Of a stretch of DNA of 64,000 nt, positions 1-15,048 are shown one piece after another. The DNA is from Zonotrichia leucophrys gambelii (taxonomy: Eukaryota > Chordata > Aves > Passeriformes > Passerellidae), in contig NC_088177.1 in the NCBI RefSeq assembly GCF_028769735.1, positions 25,328,099-25,392,098 on the forward strand, read 5' to 3'. The position numbers and the translations under genes are program-made. The number at the start of each line of letters is the position of its first letter. Positions within the stretch are counted from its first letter, which is position 1. The notes under the pieces were generated by a model. It did no database searches. It had not been told where the DNA came from and saw only the letters and a list, made by a program, of their open reading frames with translations.

Positions 1-3000
1 CTTATCAAGTTGTGATCTCAGGAACTGAAGGAGCAGCATGAAGGCAGGAGTCATGTCTGCCCTTCTAAAGGTTATGAGTATTTCCTCCTCCCTTTGCCCC
101 TCAAGTTACCAAAGGCTGTAAACCTCCTCAGTATAAATGCTGCCAAATCCATCTGCTCTTTCCAAGCAGGCTGCTAGTAGCAACTGACTCATTGTAACAA
201 TTCAACTGGCAGCATGAAAATCCTTTCAGAGAGCAAGAATCCATTAAAGTCTCTGGTTTTCTTGGGCTCATGCTCTTCTTCCAACAATGGCATTAGTAAA
301 AGGGAGTCATTTTTCAAGCAAACTAATTTTCTGAATTCTCCATGGTTTCCTATGCTGTATTCTACTGTCATCTTGTTTCTTATTTCATGACAACAATCTG
401 GACTGTCCCCTGCACACTTACTTATTCACATAGTGACTCAGAACAAAAGCACTTCTCAAATATTTTACAAGAAGATCTGTCTCTTTCATGTTAAAGAAGC
501 TGCATGACTACAATAAGCCAACACCTAAATATTTGTGTGCCCTGTCTCCACATGCCTTGATTAGAGAGACATAACCTTAGGTGTTATTCATATGCATGCA
601 CATTCATGGACATAAAATTCTTGGCAGTTCCATATTACCCTACTTATAAACTGTGTAGATGATTGCTGTCTCCTGGCTGAGCAATAACCTTCCAATGGGT
701 CGGCCTCTGTCACCACAAGGGAAAGGGATTCTCAGCACACATTGTTCATCTCTACATTAGCAGGCAGCACTCTATGCTATTTCTAAGACTAGGCAGGTAT
801 TTTCCTTGCATCAAAAGGGATGGCATTTAACCCCTGAAGTTCCAATGTGTTGTTATCTAGTAGTCAACATACTTCTCATTCTAATCCATACTGTGCAACA
901 TAGCATTTAATCTAATCCATAACATTCAGAAACCACATCCAACAAAGGCATTTGTATTTTAAGCAGCACAGCTCCACTTATTTACAACTTATCACTCTTC
1001 CATACCCTGCATATTTAACCCTTTTAAACTTCATAGCATTCAAAAGTACATTATGCAGAATGAAAATTCATTATTTAAAGGTATAAAAATATATCAATAC
1101 TTTATTTTAAAATTTGTAGCTCAGAAAGTAGTCTTTAACTGTAGAAAACCTGAAAATTTTCCCACAAATTACTTGTGGAAATAAGAGTGGATCTAAACAG
1201 AGAGGATGCTTGTATGCTCCTAAAGAATAACAAGAAAGATTAGTTAGGACAAAGACAACAGAAAGTACTACTTTTAAAAGTTTGGCATTTTTTACTAGTT
1301 GCTTCAAAGTTTTTATTTTCCTGAAAGCTGCAGTTCTAGAACTTCTAAAAAAGAACTTATTGAAAGGGAACATAAAATCTAAAACAAGTTTCTAAAACCT
1401 TTTCCTATATTTCATTTGTCAAAATCAAAAAGAGCACATTTGGCAAGAATGAAATTCTGGCAGTGACAGGACTATATTTATAGGTGTTTGAATCATTAGC
1501 TAAGTTTCCCTCTTACTCCTATTCCCTCCCTTCTTTCCTTTTTCTCTTAATAAAGCAGTAACTGATGTCATTCTTGCTATAAAACTTAGTATCTTGAGTA
1601 TTTTAATTTTTTCTAGTAATTCTGTTATTTAGCTTGAAAAATGAGGGGACAATTGGAAAGAGACATAAACAATTTAGTGATATTTAAGCCCTACTCTTGG
1701 AGATGCACATATGCTGACTTTATTACAGAAGTACTTCTAATAATTGTAAAGGAAGATATCACTGAAATATAATTAGACATATGAATAAATACATCGAAAA
1801 CTGAGGGCCTAGTAATCTTCTAAATATAGGAATTTAGTAATTTTCTTATTTAAAACAAGCATGTTCAAAATGAAACCTTCAGACCTCTCAGAAAAGGCCT
1901 AGGGATGCCTGACAATGCCTGACTTCTGGACCACATGGTCCAAAACACCCCTTTCAGACAAATAGATTGATGTGCTGAATGATTATATATATACACAATC
2001 TCCACTCCTGCACAGTGCCCATCATATCCTTTGAGTGGTACCCATACTAACACAGAAAATACTCAATTGTGTCTCCCTGTCTTCTCCCTGCTCTGCCCAG
2101 AACATCAGAGTCTGGTGGGAAAATATGTACAGCAGGTGCTCAGTGTCACTACATGGGGCTACCTCAGCTAGCACAACACCACCACTCTGTTGTCACCTTT
2201 TCTGGCTCTTGTGTAACTGCCACGTCTGTAACTGTGGGGGGCAGTCTGTGGGGATGAGCAGGTAACCAGAATTTGGGATTTGGAAGCATTTCAGTTGGGA
2301 CTTTGGTTTATACTACTATCTTTCTGTTGCTCAGCCACATACAGAGCAAAATATTTATCTTCATTTCCTTAATACCCATTGTTACTCTTTAGATATGAGT
2401 GAGGTTCAGAGCAGAGTGCTGGCCCTTTGATATTTGAACTATGCAGGCTCCTTTTCAGAGCAGGAGAGTGCAGGAACCATATATGCTTATCACCTAAAGA
2501 TGAAAGGGGCCCTGCTTCTCCACTGCTCAGCGGCTACTGCAAATACTTATGCCTCAGAAACTGCAGAATAAAATAATATCATGACAATTATTATTCCAAA
2601 CAAGCATTACAGTGAAATCCCCTCTAATGTTGACCTGTTAGTGATGATCCATTATTTTAGGATTACAACAGCTGCATACTTTTATCAATTATAGAACAAT
2701 TCTTTGATTAGAACCAAATTCATCCTTCTGCTTCTGATTTAACCTTACTGAATTCTGTTGTCTGAGTTTGGATTTACAGTAGTACAATATTTTTGCATTT
2801 TTGTCATCTGATCTCTGGAATAGTGTCTGGTTGTCCTTTGGTTTCCACAATTTCATTTGAAAGTCACATTACTGCATTTGAAGACCTTTTAAAAAGAACT
2901 GTATTACCATTATACAAAAAACCCCACAAAACTTCTATTGTGAAAAGTAGGTTACCTTGGGTTATTGTTTCCTTACTTTTCTGTCCTGGTAACACAGAAA

Positions 3001-6000
3001 TACTGTGAGCATCTCAAATGTCACTGTAAAATAAGAACTGAATTTTTCAGAAATTCCATCTCATCCTTGCTTTTAGTTTAAGAGGCATCATTTTATCTGC
3101 AGCTAGAATCAGAGCTGTAATAAATAAAACCTTTTTATAATTCTGAAAGGCAAAAATTAGAACTAAAGTCTTCACATGACATAAAACTGAATTGTAAAGT
3201 ATAAAGCAGCACATTATTTTGACTGCTGTAAATTGGGGCTACATAGGGCTTCAATTTTTATAAAAGCAACAAAAATAAAAAATGCACTGAAGCTAATTTC
3301 CATTCTGTTTATTCTTAGACTCTTAATATTTAAACTAAAGTCAGAAATGCAGGTTAAAGAAAACACACCAGGCCATGAACAACCAGCACAGACCACCTCA
3401 AATCTTCTCTGCATAACTATTCTTGAAAAAGGAACACACTCTTGGCTTGGATAACAAAACTCATTAAATAAATTAAGCAGAATGACTGAAAAATAAATTT
3501 AATATACCAGTTGGCACTCAGTGGAGAAAGGAGAGGGGAGATGACAGCCATTTCTCGTATTCATGCTTCTTAGTCAGCATCCATTTCCAGGCATCACCCC
3601 TAATCACAGGCAGTGGTGAGGTTCCAACACTGTCATTTTCTCCTAGCAAACTGAGAAAACAAGGTCTTTTCACCCTTCTTATTTAGAGTGTGGACCAAAC
3701 CTTTTATCATATGAGAAACCTCTTCCTTGCAGCTGTTCAGCATCCTCCCACACAAACACCCCTTCCCAAAGGGGAACACCAGCTCTTGCTTTTCCTCTCT
3801 TTTACTTCAGTAATTACTGGGAGTTTTCACCTCTTTCACAGTGTAATTGAAGATTTCTTTCTTGCCTGTGCCTCTCCAGGCTGGCAGACAGGCTGGGGTC
3901 TCTCCTGAAGACACCTCTTGCCCCTGAGTGACCTGAATCCAGGAGAAAAGTAGGGACTGACCCTGCAGGTACAGAAGTCCCCTGAATAACTGTGCATCAC
4001 AGAATTTCTCTTAGCACTCACTCCACCATCAGCACCTACCAACAGCATGTTGCTGACCTTTTCTACCCTGTGCCTTTGGTCAGGGTGCCCAACACTTGTC
4101 TTTCATCCCATACAAAAGCAGCTCACATGTAAAAACACCTGATGCTTTGTTCTAGTGCCAGCCCAAGACTTCGGGGCTGTTGGCACCATGGCTGTTCACC
4201 ACATACCCCAAGTGCTGGAAGGCAGGAGAGCAGTGGGACAGAAACCAGTTCAAATGCTGACTTCATGGTCTGCAAATGGGTGGGGACAGGGGATAAGGGA
4301 AAAGGAAAGCAGTACAGACAAGACAGCAGCCTTGATGTCTGGAAAGTGAAAGCCAACTAAGAGTTCTCATTTCTCAAATCTCATCCTCATTGCTAAGTGC
4401 CCTGTTTGTGACTAAGAGGTGACAGCAGTCTATTCTGAGCAGAGGAGCTGCTCCCAGCTACGCCATCTAGGGAGGGGGAACTCTCAGGAACTGGGTGCTC
4501 CACCCGGGACCCCACAGTTGCTGTGCTGACAGCTGATAAAAGCACCCAGGCAATCCCTACTGACCCTGGGCTGCAAGGTCAAACTGTGCCGCACTGTTAG
4601 ACAGCTATTTATAAACACAAGAGTGAAACCAAATGCCTCTGCTCTGACTTCTTTACAAGGCCAAACTCAGCCTTCAAATTGGTCTATTTCTAGCCATCCA
4701 TTCAATCCCTGATTCCAGCATAGGTGTTACCCCATCCAGGCATACAATTGCTGCTGACTTAGCAAGGTCCATGTTACAGCCGCAGCAAGATGTGAAACTA
4801 GGCAGTATGAGGATTTGACAAAATTAATTTTCTTGCTGTTCACGTCTTCCTGTTACATATAAAGGAAATTGCACAGCAGTGCCTCACCCTCTAACCCCTT
4901 AGGTTTTTGCATCTTTCTCCTCCAGTCCCACTCAATAAATACCACTTCATATTTGATATTCTGCCCCCCTTTCTGCATTAGAGAAGTCCTGAGCAGTTGA
5001 CTTACAAAAAGCCTCCTTCCTAAGTTTGCACAGAGCATCTCTGAGGCCAGGAAGGGTTTGCATGAATACAGCAGTGTGGCTGTGAGAACATGCACATAAC
5101 CACAATCATCACACTACACATGCACTAAACATGCATCTAAGCCAAGGGTCCTTGTAAACCAACAGACAAACAATCAAATCCCTCAACTTAGTAATGATTT
5201 AGAGGAAAATTGTTTCTAAAACAAAACAACAACATTCTAAAACATTCCATTTTCTGAAGCATAAGTGGAGTTTCAAGTCTCCTCATAAAACTGTTATAAA
5301 TATTCTTCATTATTTTGCCACTTTATTAGCTATTTTGAGGACTGAATTACATGGAATATTTCACATATAATGTTATTGGTAGCATATATTAATTTTATAA
5401 AGCTCCAGTACTGTCCATTTTCACACGGAGGTTATCTGTTGCAAATGAAACACAGTAACATTACTGGGATGTAGAAGAATCGTCATTCTGTCTGATGCAA
5501 GAGAAACTTGTAAAAAGCTTTAGAGGGCAAATAATCAGTCTCTGTAACAGCTTTCCTCTTTAGAGTTTTGGAATTGGCTTGTTTCCTTTCAAGTGCCGAA
5601 AAACTCTAGAGGGGAAGCAGTTGTTTCCTGCATACCAATGCTTTGCCATTTAGCCAAAAAAGCTGCCTGAAATAGTTGCTGATATTTTTTCCCCACCTCT
5701 CCAAATGAATGTGTAAATATATTTTTTAAAAATTGTTCTGTCTTCTCCATCCTCTCATTCACCTTTGACATGGATCAATCCCCTTTCAGCTGCCAGTGCT
5801 CCCCGGGGCAGCAGAAGAGGACATGTTCTGAATTTCCAATTCCCATTCCAGCTGCAAAGTCTCTCCTTCCTCCCACTCCTGCATTTAGCAGAGTATGTTT
5901 ATGGCTGATTCTGGGAGAGATGAATAGCCTTTTTAAGGAGTGGCATGGGCCACAAGGACAAAAATGCCCCTGGCAGGAAACTGGTGGTGTAGGAATTGTG

Positions 6001-9000
6001 TCACAGGATCTCCAACATAGTATTGAGGAGCAATGCAATGAGGACATTCAAAAAATTTCTCAGCAAATTCACTTATCTCTTCTCACAAATCATTGATTTC
6101 CCACAGTAGTGCATTAGCAAGTATGACTGGGTTTTGTAGAGATCCAGAACATAATAAACATCAGTAAAAGTTTTTCTGAACTCCCAAGAGTACCTTCTAG
6201 ACAACCTATCCTCACAGAAGTGGGAGCAGCTGCCAGTCCCCATGCCAGCCCCACACTTGACCACATCCTCTTTGTCTTCACTACTGGTTTTCACTGTTGA
6301 TACTAGGTGTGTTCACCCACTTAAACACCTTTGCTAGCACCATGGGACAAAGCAGATACAGCTCTTGGAGTTTCATGGAAAACCCTGAAGAAAATGCAGC
6401 AGAAATGGAATAACCAAGTACCTCCTGATGCCAGGATAAAATATGAAGCCCCCAGATGCCATTCTTCCACAGACCTCAGATAACACATGATGTACTATGG
6501 TTTTTATTCCTCTGCTCTTTCTCTATGGTCTCATTCTATGCAATGCTTAACCAGCTGCACCCAGCCCTCATCCTAAATAAATTAGAATTAGAGCCACAGC
6601 ATCCAACCAGCAGGCAGCTGCCAGATCACGCAAGCCTGCAAGTTCTTGGCAGATTTTGGAGTCCAGCTGGCAGCTTTAGGAGAACAGAAAGGAATTATAA
6701 TAATTCTATAAATTGAGATTTTCCAACAGCTACTGGAAACTGCTGGCTGACATCTTGGGACAAGGACAAAGACAGCAGAATTTCTTGTGGTGGCCGCATA
6801 CAGCGCCATTAGGGAACCTCGGGTGACTTCAGCACATTAATGCTGATAATGAGCTTGTGGCAGTGCAGCCGATCACACATGGATGAGCATTCAATTACTC
6901 ACCCTGTGGTTAACAAGCAGGGAAAGCAAAGACTACAGCCATGTGGGCCTCCACAACTTTCATTTCATAAAGCACCATTAAATAAGTCTCCATCAAATAA
7001 TGACAGCTTTGTCCCACAGGGCTGGGGCTGAGCAGGGGGTGGCCCATCTTGTTTTGCAGAGCCCTTGGAAAACCAGTTCAGGCCCTCACCCACTGATACA
7101 GGGGCACTACCTACTACCCCCTGAAGTGCTGACTTCAAGATGAAATATTCCAACTTCATTCCCTGCCTCAAATACCCTCCCAGCCTTACAGACCAGATGC
7201 AGTTTTGTAGTTCAGCAGTCTCAGAAACAGAGATCTCCCTTTAAGTCCTGAAATATATATTTTGATTTCCTTCTAAAAGACTTAGTTTGAGGATTTGATC
7301 TTTTTTTTATCACACAGATGTGAAACATTAAGTGTAGTTGATGTGGAAAAATTTTGTAATGGAACAAAATTATTTCTAGTACTCTTGCCACAACCTGTGA
7401 AGCTGTATTTGAAAATAGGAGTTAAAATGCTACTAACTAGGAAATCAGATTATTATTTTTAAAAACAGCATTAAATAGAATCTTTTCACTGCTTTAGGAG
7501 TACAGTATTTATTAATCTTAAGGAAGCATTTTCTAAAATAATATTTTAAAAAAACCCAAAACCACAACAAATCAATCAAACTAACAAAAAAAAGCAGTCC
7601 ACGGATATTTCTCCTGGGCTCATTCTTTTAGTGTTGGTGCAAGCAATCTTTAAAATTCTTTAAGGTTTGCCATAAAAAGTATTTGGGGAGCTAGCAGAAC
7701 TGACACTCCCAATTCATTTTAACTTCTGGGCACAGCTTCTGCTCTTAAACTGTACAGTAAATACAAAGTGAAAGTGATTCCCATTTGGTAAATGTAGGTG
7801 TGCTGCCCTTGTCCTGCTGTAGAAGTGAACCCAGCCACAACACTGAACACTGATATTTGGAACAAAATTCTGTCATTCAAGGCTGTTGTTATTTTGTGAC
7901 TCACAAAAATGCAGATACTCAGACCAGCCTCTGTGTAACTATTTCAGTGCAGTATTTGAAAGGGCTGAAATGGTAGATGACAGAACAAAATTAACATTTC
8001 CAGCTTCTTGTCCCAGTCAGTTTTGTAACCAAACCAATTTAAGATGAAAGCTTTCAAGGTGTTAAGTTTTTCATAAAAAGCTTACTGCCAAACCTGCCCA
8101 ACTCAGCCGCTGGGGCTACATGGGAACAAGTGTGGATGGAGACTTACCTACACTTAAACTCTCTAGGGCACCACCTGCATCGAAGATTTTCTAGCAATAT
8201 ACACCCAAATCAGTGACACAAAATCTGCTTTATTCTCCTTTCACTAAAGTCTCTCTCCAGATGACATAAATTGGTCCTTCTAAAGATAAATTGTAAGTGC
8301 TCGCCTGCGTGCTCCTGTTGTGACAAGAAGAAAGCTTGGACATATTGTGGAAAGGATGTGGACCATCTGACTTGGATGCTACCAAGCAGAACGTGCTCAT
8401 GAGTTTCTAAATTTTTAACCTTTAAAATAAAGAGAAAAATGAGCACTGCAACATCAATTATCATTGGGAAGTAAGAGAGTTGCTATGTCCAGTTTTAGAA
8501 GTCAGTAATGTAGACCATAAACAGAGAACATAACATTTCTAGAGAGCAACTACATTGAACTCCAGTTCTCTGACTGAACCTGGTTACTGTTTTTGAAGAC
8601 AGAAAGGTGCCTGTTCCCCAGCTTGAAGCAGGGTCCTATTCTTTTAATGATGGAAACAATGTTGTGGCTACTATCATCAATAAACAAATGAAAAAAATTA
8701 AAAGAAAAATGAGAAGAAAACAAAAAAAAATGGTCTTCAGCTATGCAGTTAAAATCTAAGTTCCTCAAGTTTTGCTGATTTTCTGACTGGCACCATCCCC
8801 ACATTTGCAATGTCATATAGAATACCAAAAACAAATGTAAATGGGACAGAGGAGTCATGCATGACAATCTAAACTAGAATCAGCAGATTCCACCACACAC
8901 CCACCCCTGCTGCCTGCCCAAATTCAGAGTGAAAAGAAAAAAAAATTATGCATTTGCATAAATATATTTTGTATTTGCTGATTAATTTTTCACAGCTTTG

Positions 9001-10470
9001 CAAATACTTTAAAGTAACGATATGGTCACAACGGTGGTACAACAAATTTGTGCCTAAACAGATAAAAAACCCTACATGCTTGTGAAGGACCCAGCAGCAG
9101 CCATTCAGGGAATGGATTCCTTGGAACTGAGCATTCATAATCCAGTGCCTACTGTGCATTCACTCCCTTCAATGACTATGGTAATTAGGTTGTCTCATGT
9201 TATTGTGACTTACAATCTATCTATGGGGACACTCCAGGGGAGCTCTGGGTCTTAAATCTACTAATTTCACATTTAGAAAGACTCGGGCATTACAACAATG
9301 CTGAATTGATATGCAGAACATTCAGATAATTTTAAACACTTGAATCATTGTCCTCACATGTAAAAAGATCAGGGCTTCCCTCAAGCACACATTGTGCAAA
9401 TTCACTGGGTGTGTCACAGCACACTGAAACGATGTTTGCCGAAATGCAACTGGGCCATGGAAGTGGGAGTCGATTAAATGGAAAATAAGGAGCCTTGGGC
9501 ACAATGACCTTTATAAACGACACACAAAATTTAAGCTGAGATTTACAGCAAACTTTCCTGGTCAGTTTTTTCTATGCTGATAATAAACCATCATATATGG
9601 TTAGTTCCTTGCATAAATTACAACCTTCCCAGGAAATGTTGCTCAGTCATCTAGCTTCTGGCTTTAGAAATACGTATCATTTGATCCAGTCCTAGCAACA
9701 GGCCAGACAAAGCTACAGTCTAGTAGTACCACCATGTTAAATAGCTCCTCAGTGCCTAAGTATTAGCAGTCCTAGATGATTAATAGCATGATCTCAGTCT
9801 ACTCATTCATTATAGACAAATGGGTAATCATACAGAAATTTTGCAAACAAGTTTCCATTTTAGACCAGAGTATCAACCCAGATCAGGCAAACAACCTAGA
9901 ATCTAAATCTGTATGAAAGTTTGGGAATCTTCTTATCATCTCCTGGACTCAAATCTAACCCAACTGCCGGACAGGCCATGACAAGCAAATATTCTCCACA
10001 AATTTCTGGACATTGACAGATGAGCTCTGAGTGTCTTGCAGCAGCTGCTCTTTTAGAACATTTCTAACCTCACCTTCCCAGCCCTTCACCAGCAGCTTAA
10101 GTAAGTGCAGGAATCTGGGAAGGAGAGAAGGAAAGCAGAAATACACATTTCCCTTCAGCCCTGACAGAGAATGCAAAGAAAGAGGAGGGCAGACACCTTA
10201 GAGTGAAAAATGTCAAACTGCCTTGTAAGATTTGACAGGTCTTCCACAACTTTTATTAATGTAATAAATTCATTTTTGGGAGGGTTAAAAAAATTCAAGT
10301 CACTGCCACGGTGAATGCTTAAAATTACACCTTTAGTTAGAGTTAGATAGAATACAAAGTATGTACAGGTTCTCCACTGACAAAACTGAATGTATTTATC
10401 TTTTTTAATTGAATCTAGCCATATAAAATTATCCTGGTAAGTAGATTAGAAATCTTACGTACTGGGGCCC
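1..10470. other. A+T-rich unique non-coding sequence
   Basis: No recognisable gene or repeat family is visible here. Open frames are short; the longest is 108 codons at 5770-6096 (+) and resembles nothing I know. A slightly G+C-richer patch lies around 4380-4600, with no CpG cluster. The stretch around 2580-2780, with many ATTA/TAAT cores, has the look of non-coding regulatory DNA, but nothing in the single sequence proves that. It could be intergenic or intronic. Confidence 0.6.
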
Positions 10471-10479
10471 CATGTGGTT

Positions 10480-10625
10480 TGCCTTTAATATTTGTGCATT
10501 CAATTACTGTTTTTAAGAGCAGGGATTATTCATTGCAATCCTAATGCTACATTTATTCAGGATTTAGGCCTATTTTAAGATTAGGCTTGACTTAATTGTA
10601 CCAAACTATCAGCAATGTTGGAGTC
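10480..10625. promoter_or_regulatory. Possible conserved non-coding element (motif-dense)
   Basis: This short stretch packs a perfect palindromic C/EBP-type site ATTGCAAT at 10532-10539, a GGATTA (OTX/bicoid-type) core at 10523-10528, and several ATTA/TAAT homeodomain cores. It has no homopolymer runs and no usable ORF. Such density resembles vertebrate conserved non-coding elements. A+T-rich DNA produces ATTA by chance, so the call is weak without alignment to other birds. Confidence 0.2.
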
Positions 10626-13600
10626 AGGCTACTGTAACTCATTATCACATATCTGCCTGATACCTGCATTCTACAAATCTGTGAAGAAGAATAAGAGAAT
10701 ACTTCCTCTTGCTACTGCTGGAAGAAAATTAGAGGATGTCTGGGAAGTCTGAAAAGCAGTTTTATCTAGATGCTCGAGTAAAATACTTGGTTTTGGATGA
10801 AAAAAGATGAAACATGACAGCTGTCCTAATAAAAATATGTACGACAGAGGTAATTTACATCTCTCTACATAACTCACAGCAAAAAATTAATTGTAGTAGC
10901 AAGGTGGCATTGCAAGAATCCACACTGTGGACTAGGAGTCCACATCAATTGCTTCATGCAACATTGATGCAACATTAGGAAGAAATGAATAGTCAGTCGT
11001 TCCCATCTTTTCCTTACAAGACATTCACTGGCATCTCTACGAGACCTGCAGAAGGACAGTGCTTAAGGCATCTCAGCAGACATGAACCACACACTGCCCA
11101 AGGGCAGAGAACGGCCCTCTCCTCACCACGTAACACCATCCTTCACTTCATCAGCAGTTCCTTCACAACAGCTGTTGTGTCTGATCTCCTCCTCTCAGCT
11201 TTTGCAAACCAAGGAGGCACCTTTGAAAGACTAAAGGAAATAGTTCAAAGTTCCATTAGACTGTCACTATTTCTGCATTTATACCTTAAATATCACAGCA
11301 AATTGCAAACTATACGCTTTCTTTCCGTGTCACTTGTTATCAACTTCTGCGTTTGACTATTAGCTATGTAAGCATATGTATGGACATCTATTTACCTTAT
11401 TTCTAGCCTCTCTCTTCCTCACTCACATTGCAATTCCTTGGGAGATTCCCACCGCAGTTTTGAGAAAAGCCTTCTTAAGCATCATGTTACAGATCTTGCA
11501 GAACTCCTAGCCTTGACTTTGTTTCAGGTGTAAAGTACTGCAAAAGTTCAGTACAGCCACATGTGGTTCCAACTCTGGAGATACACAGATTGTATTATTT
11601 ATCTAATGTAGATTAAATGTTACCTTAATTTGTAAGAAGAGGGCAGTAGCTGCCAGGATAGGAAAAAATGCAATTCCTAGGAAAATATTTGCTTTCATCA
11701 CTCAGTAAAACAGCACTGTAAATCTGCAGTATATTTGTCACTGGGGAAAAATAAAGTAATAAGATAGTTACCAAGAGTCTGGTTGTTTTTCCTACATTGC
11801 AAAATGATTATTGCATGCAAAATCAATGTTTGGTATAGATAAGAGCAGGAAATCAACAATAGTCACCACAGTTTTCAATGCAAGACAATATAAGCTTTCA
11901 TAACATAGAATAAAAGCCTTAGTCATTAAAAAAAAGGTATCCATAAATATATAGCTATAGGCATTCTGGACTTCTCTATCAGCGGTGAGTAATGAAGCAA
12001 GATAGCCAGGATCAGACCTTAGTTCTGACAACTATACTACTATTATGCATCAATTTACATCAATTTCAGAAAACATCACGCTCCAAGCTTCCAATTTAGA
12101 CTGACTTTTTCTTTATAGTTTTTTTCCTGAGTAAATGCATGCTGTACTTGCAATTAAGTTCTATGACAGAACACAAGCAAGCAGGGATTCTTTAATTTAC
12201 ACCATACAGACTGCACTATGCAGAGTACCTTCAAAATCAGAAGGCATATAATACATCCTTTCGTCTCCTAATATACAATGCCATAAACATGGCATTTTCA
12301 GCAAATGTTTGTAATATAGAAGATGTAAGTGTTTCTATTATTATTTTATTAGAAAAAATAAATAAAATTTATTTGGAGGTGGTAATTTCTACCTTACAGA
12401 GAAAATATGATGCCAAAGAGTCCAGAAACTCCATTATAAAGTGGCTGTTATCAAAAAAGAAGTATTGTAAAAACATAGAGAATTCAAATGGCTTTTGATT
12501 TTGAAAAGAAAATCTGTCTGAAATTCTAGTCAAAGACTGAAGTGGTAATTCTGCCTTTGGGATTTATCTTATACACAAAATAGATGTTTACTGTGCAATA
12601 GCTCTGTAAGGTATACATGAGTCATTTTTAACCACAGTATTTCCCAGATAAACACAACTGCTGTATTCACAATGAAAATTAATTCAGTTACGTAGATAGT
12701 GCAGTTCATAAAACATCTGACAAAATGGAAAAGGTATTTGACAAGTCCTAACTGGTATTTTTTCTTTAATCTTTCAGGTGCTTTTTGCTTGTGAAAGAAA
12801 AAGAAATGAAAAGTATACGCAGAAAGAAAAAATTTGTTGGAAACAAAATCTGTTCCCCAAAACACTGGACGCAGTTGCAGGGAACAATGAGCAAAATTAG
12901 GTGGAAAAGCCTGGTTACTCTGATGACCAAACCCCCATGTGTACTGGGTGCAGTGTTGCTTACTTCCTACAAATTACCAATTAATCTCTCTCTCTTGTTT
13001 AACATAACAGAGGGTCAAATCACACAGGTGTTAATTTCCAGGTGTTTCTCATATATTGTCCTTACCTAATTACTCATTCACCTAATTTGGTGATGCTTTA
13101 GGAGTTGGAGCAATCACTCCTGATCCCCTGAGCTTTTTTAAGAATCTACCCCATATTTCCCTCTTTACATACCCTTGTATGTAAACAATATCACAGGTCT
13201 CCAAGAGGACAGTATCTCACACAAAAGCAGTCACCAGCTGAGTCTCTCTGGATTCAAATGCAGCACCAAGGAATGCAGAAACAAGGAAGAAAAACACAAA
13301 GTTGAATGTGCTTTTATAATATAATTTTAAAAGAACTGGATTTTTAAGGATAATTTTGAAGGAAAAGTGGGCAGCTAACATGTCAAGACAAAGAATGGAG
13401 TTGCTGCTAATGACCCTATCTTCTAGTGCTTAGTAAGCTAATTATATTAAAGAAAACCAGAGCAGAGGAAATTAGAGGGCATGTTGATGTTTCTATTCCT
13501 TCCAAATCAAAACACTAGCCAGCCAGCACGATGTAGGAAAGCCCCTTCAGGTTACATACTCCGAGAAAGCTCTTGTATATAGCTTTGGCAAAGCCAAACA

Positions 13601-15005
13601 AACACGCTAAGTATACTTGGGTTTTAATAGCCAAAGGCTATCCCTACTGTGGCTGTGCCCTCATGCTTTACATGTGCTCAATAAAGCAGAAATCCACTTT
13701 TCATGTCAGACCCCAAAAGAATATTACAGCTTGAAGTGAAATTGAAGAACAGAAATTATCTCCTGGAGCCAAACGTGTTTGATAATCTTGGAATGGGTAA
13801 TAAAACTCTTCTGCGCTATTTTGCATGAGCTTCCAAGAAGTCTTTTGTAAGGAGGTATTTTCTGAATTTGTATCACAAAGCTACTGGTTAGCAGCAATGG
13901 CTTCCAGTAAAAAGCTATTTCCAAGTTCCTATTCCCAAAGCATGACTACTGGAGCTCTGTAAGAATGATGTCAACTCTGCTGAAATGGCCATGGGCTCAC
14001 AGGCATGCCCAGCAGCTCCCAGCAGCTGACACAGCTACTGCTAAACACCCACCCTCCCGCAGAGGGACAGCCGGCTCCTGAAAAGCTGGATAGTGGAACA
14101 TGTACAGACAGTGCACGCCTGCCCGTCCCTACTTGTATCCCATTCTCGAGGTGTGAGCATAAAACCACCCTTCTAACAGAAGAAAAACCCCACTATATTA
14201 TTTTCCTAAACTCTGATATAAAGGATGGAAAATAATCAAGACAAGCCATTAATTTTAATTTAGAAAATATTTAAATTAGAAAAGCTTAACCCATTTGGGT
14301 TGGAGGAAAAACAAGTGGCCTTTTCAACACCAGCTTAATGGCATGATCCAACCTATGCCTACCAACTTTTAATCCCATTTTTTACTGTGCTCCAGAAAAA
14401 CCTACATCCTGGTGGTGTAAGTATCCTGAAAACCCACACTCTACAGGATGCAGTGACCTGACAAGGAGATCATTACTCAGTCAAGGCTATGCCTGCCTGC
14501 CACAGCTAATACAATGTCACAGAAAATAATTAAACAAAGATCAAAAAATTCAGAGAGTGACAGCTCCCAGTCTCATGCATAGTGCTTATCTAAGGCATAA
14601 AATCATCATCAAGAGCTATATGTGCAACAAGGAAATTTGTTGCTGCAGACCTGTATATCTGAACACAGCACTAGCACAGCAGCACTCTGCTGACCTCACA
14701 AACTGTCAGGTATAGAACACACAACAGAAACATCTCAATTTCTTGACACAAGTAGAAAACAGCATTTCAGCTGCTGTAAGTTGCCTTCAGTAGCAGCAGG
14801 CCAGCTGGAACACCATCCACACTTCCCTCAGGTTTGCCTCACCAGGAGACTCCCTCCTGCCCCTCCTCAGATCTGCTGGAACTATCCAACGCCTCCATGC
14901 GCTCAAATGAACTCAGTGCAGCCTGGTGAGCAAGCTGTGCAGAATTTTTAAATTACAAAACCCACATCCAAGATTGCCAAAATCAGTGACCTACATTTAA
15001 GAGTA
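10626..15005. other. A+T-rich unique non-coding sequence
   Basis: I see no gene or repeat family. The longest open frame is 123 codons at 10985-11356 (+), with no recognisable domain. A G+C-richer patch near 14000-14170 and another at 14780-14940 carry no CpG cluster. The second patch leads into an AATAAA plus A-tract at 15006-15033. Confidence 0.55.
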
Positions 15006-15048
15006 AATAAAGTATCAAAAAAAAAAAAAAAAAGAAAAAGAAAGAAAC
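15006..15048 (+). repeat. AATAAA followed by A-rich tract
   Basis: AATAAA at 15006-15011 is followed after five bases by 17 consecutive A residues (15017-15033) and then an A/G-rich tail with interrupting G's. It could be a microsatellite or the 3' end of an old retrocopy. The signal-to-tail spacing is shorter than normal for a polyadenylated transcript, and I recognise no parent gene upstream. Confidence 0.5.

Noticed and set aside
5770..6096. 108-codon plus-strand frame with a Gln/Glu-rich C-terminal part
   Set aside because: No recognisable family, a minus-strand frame of similar length overlaps it, and there is no convincing splice or start context.
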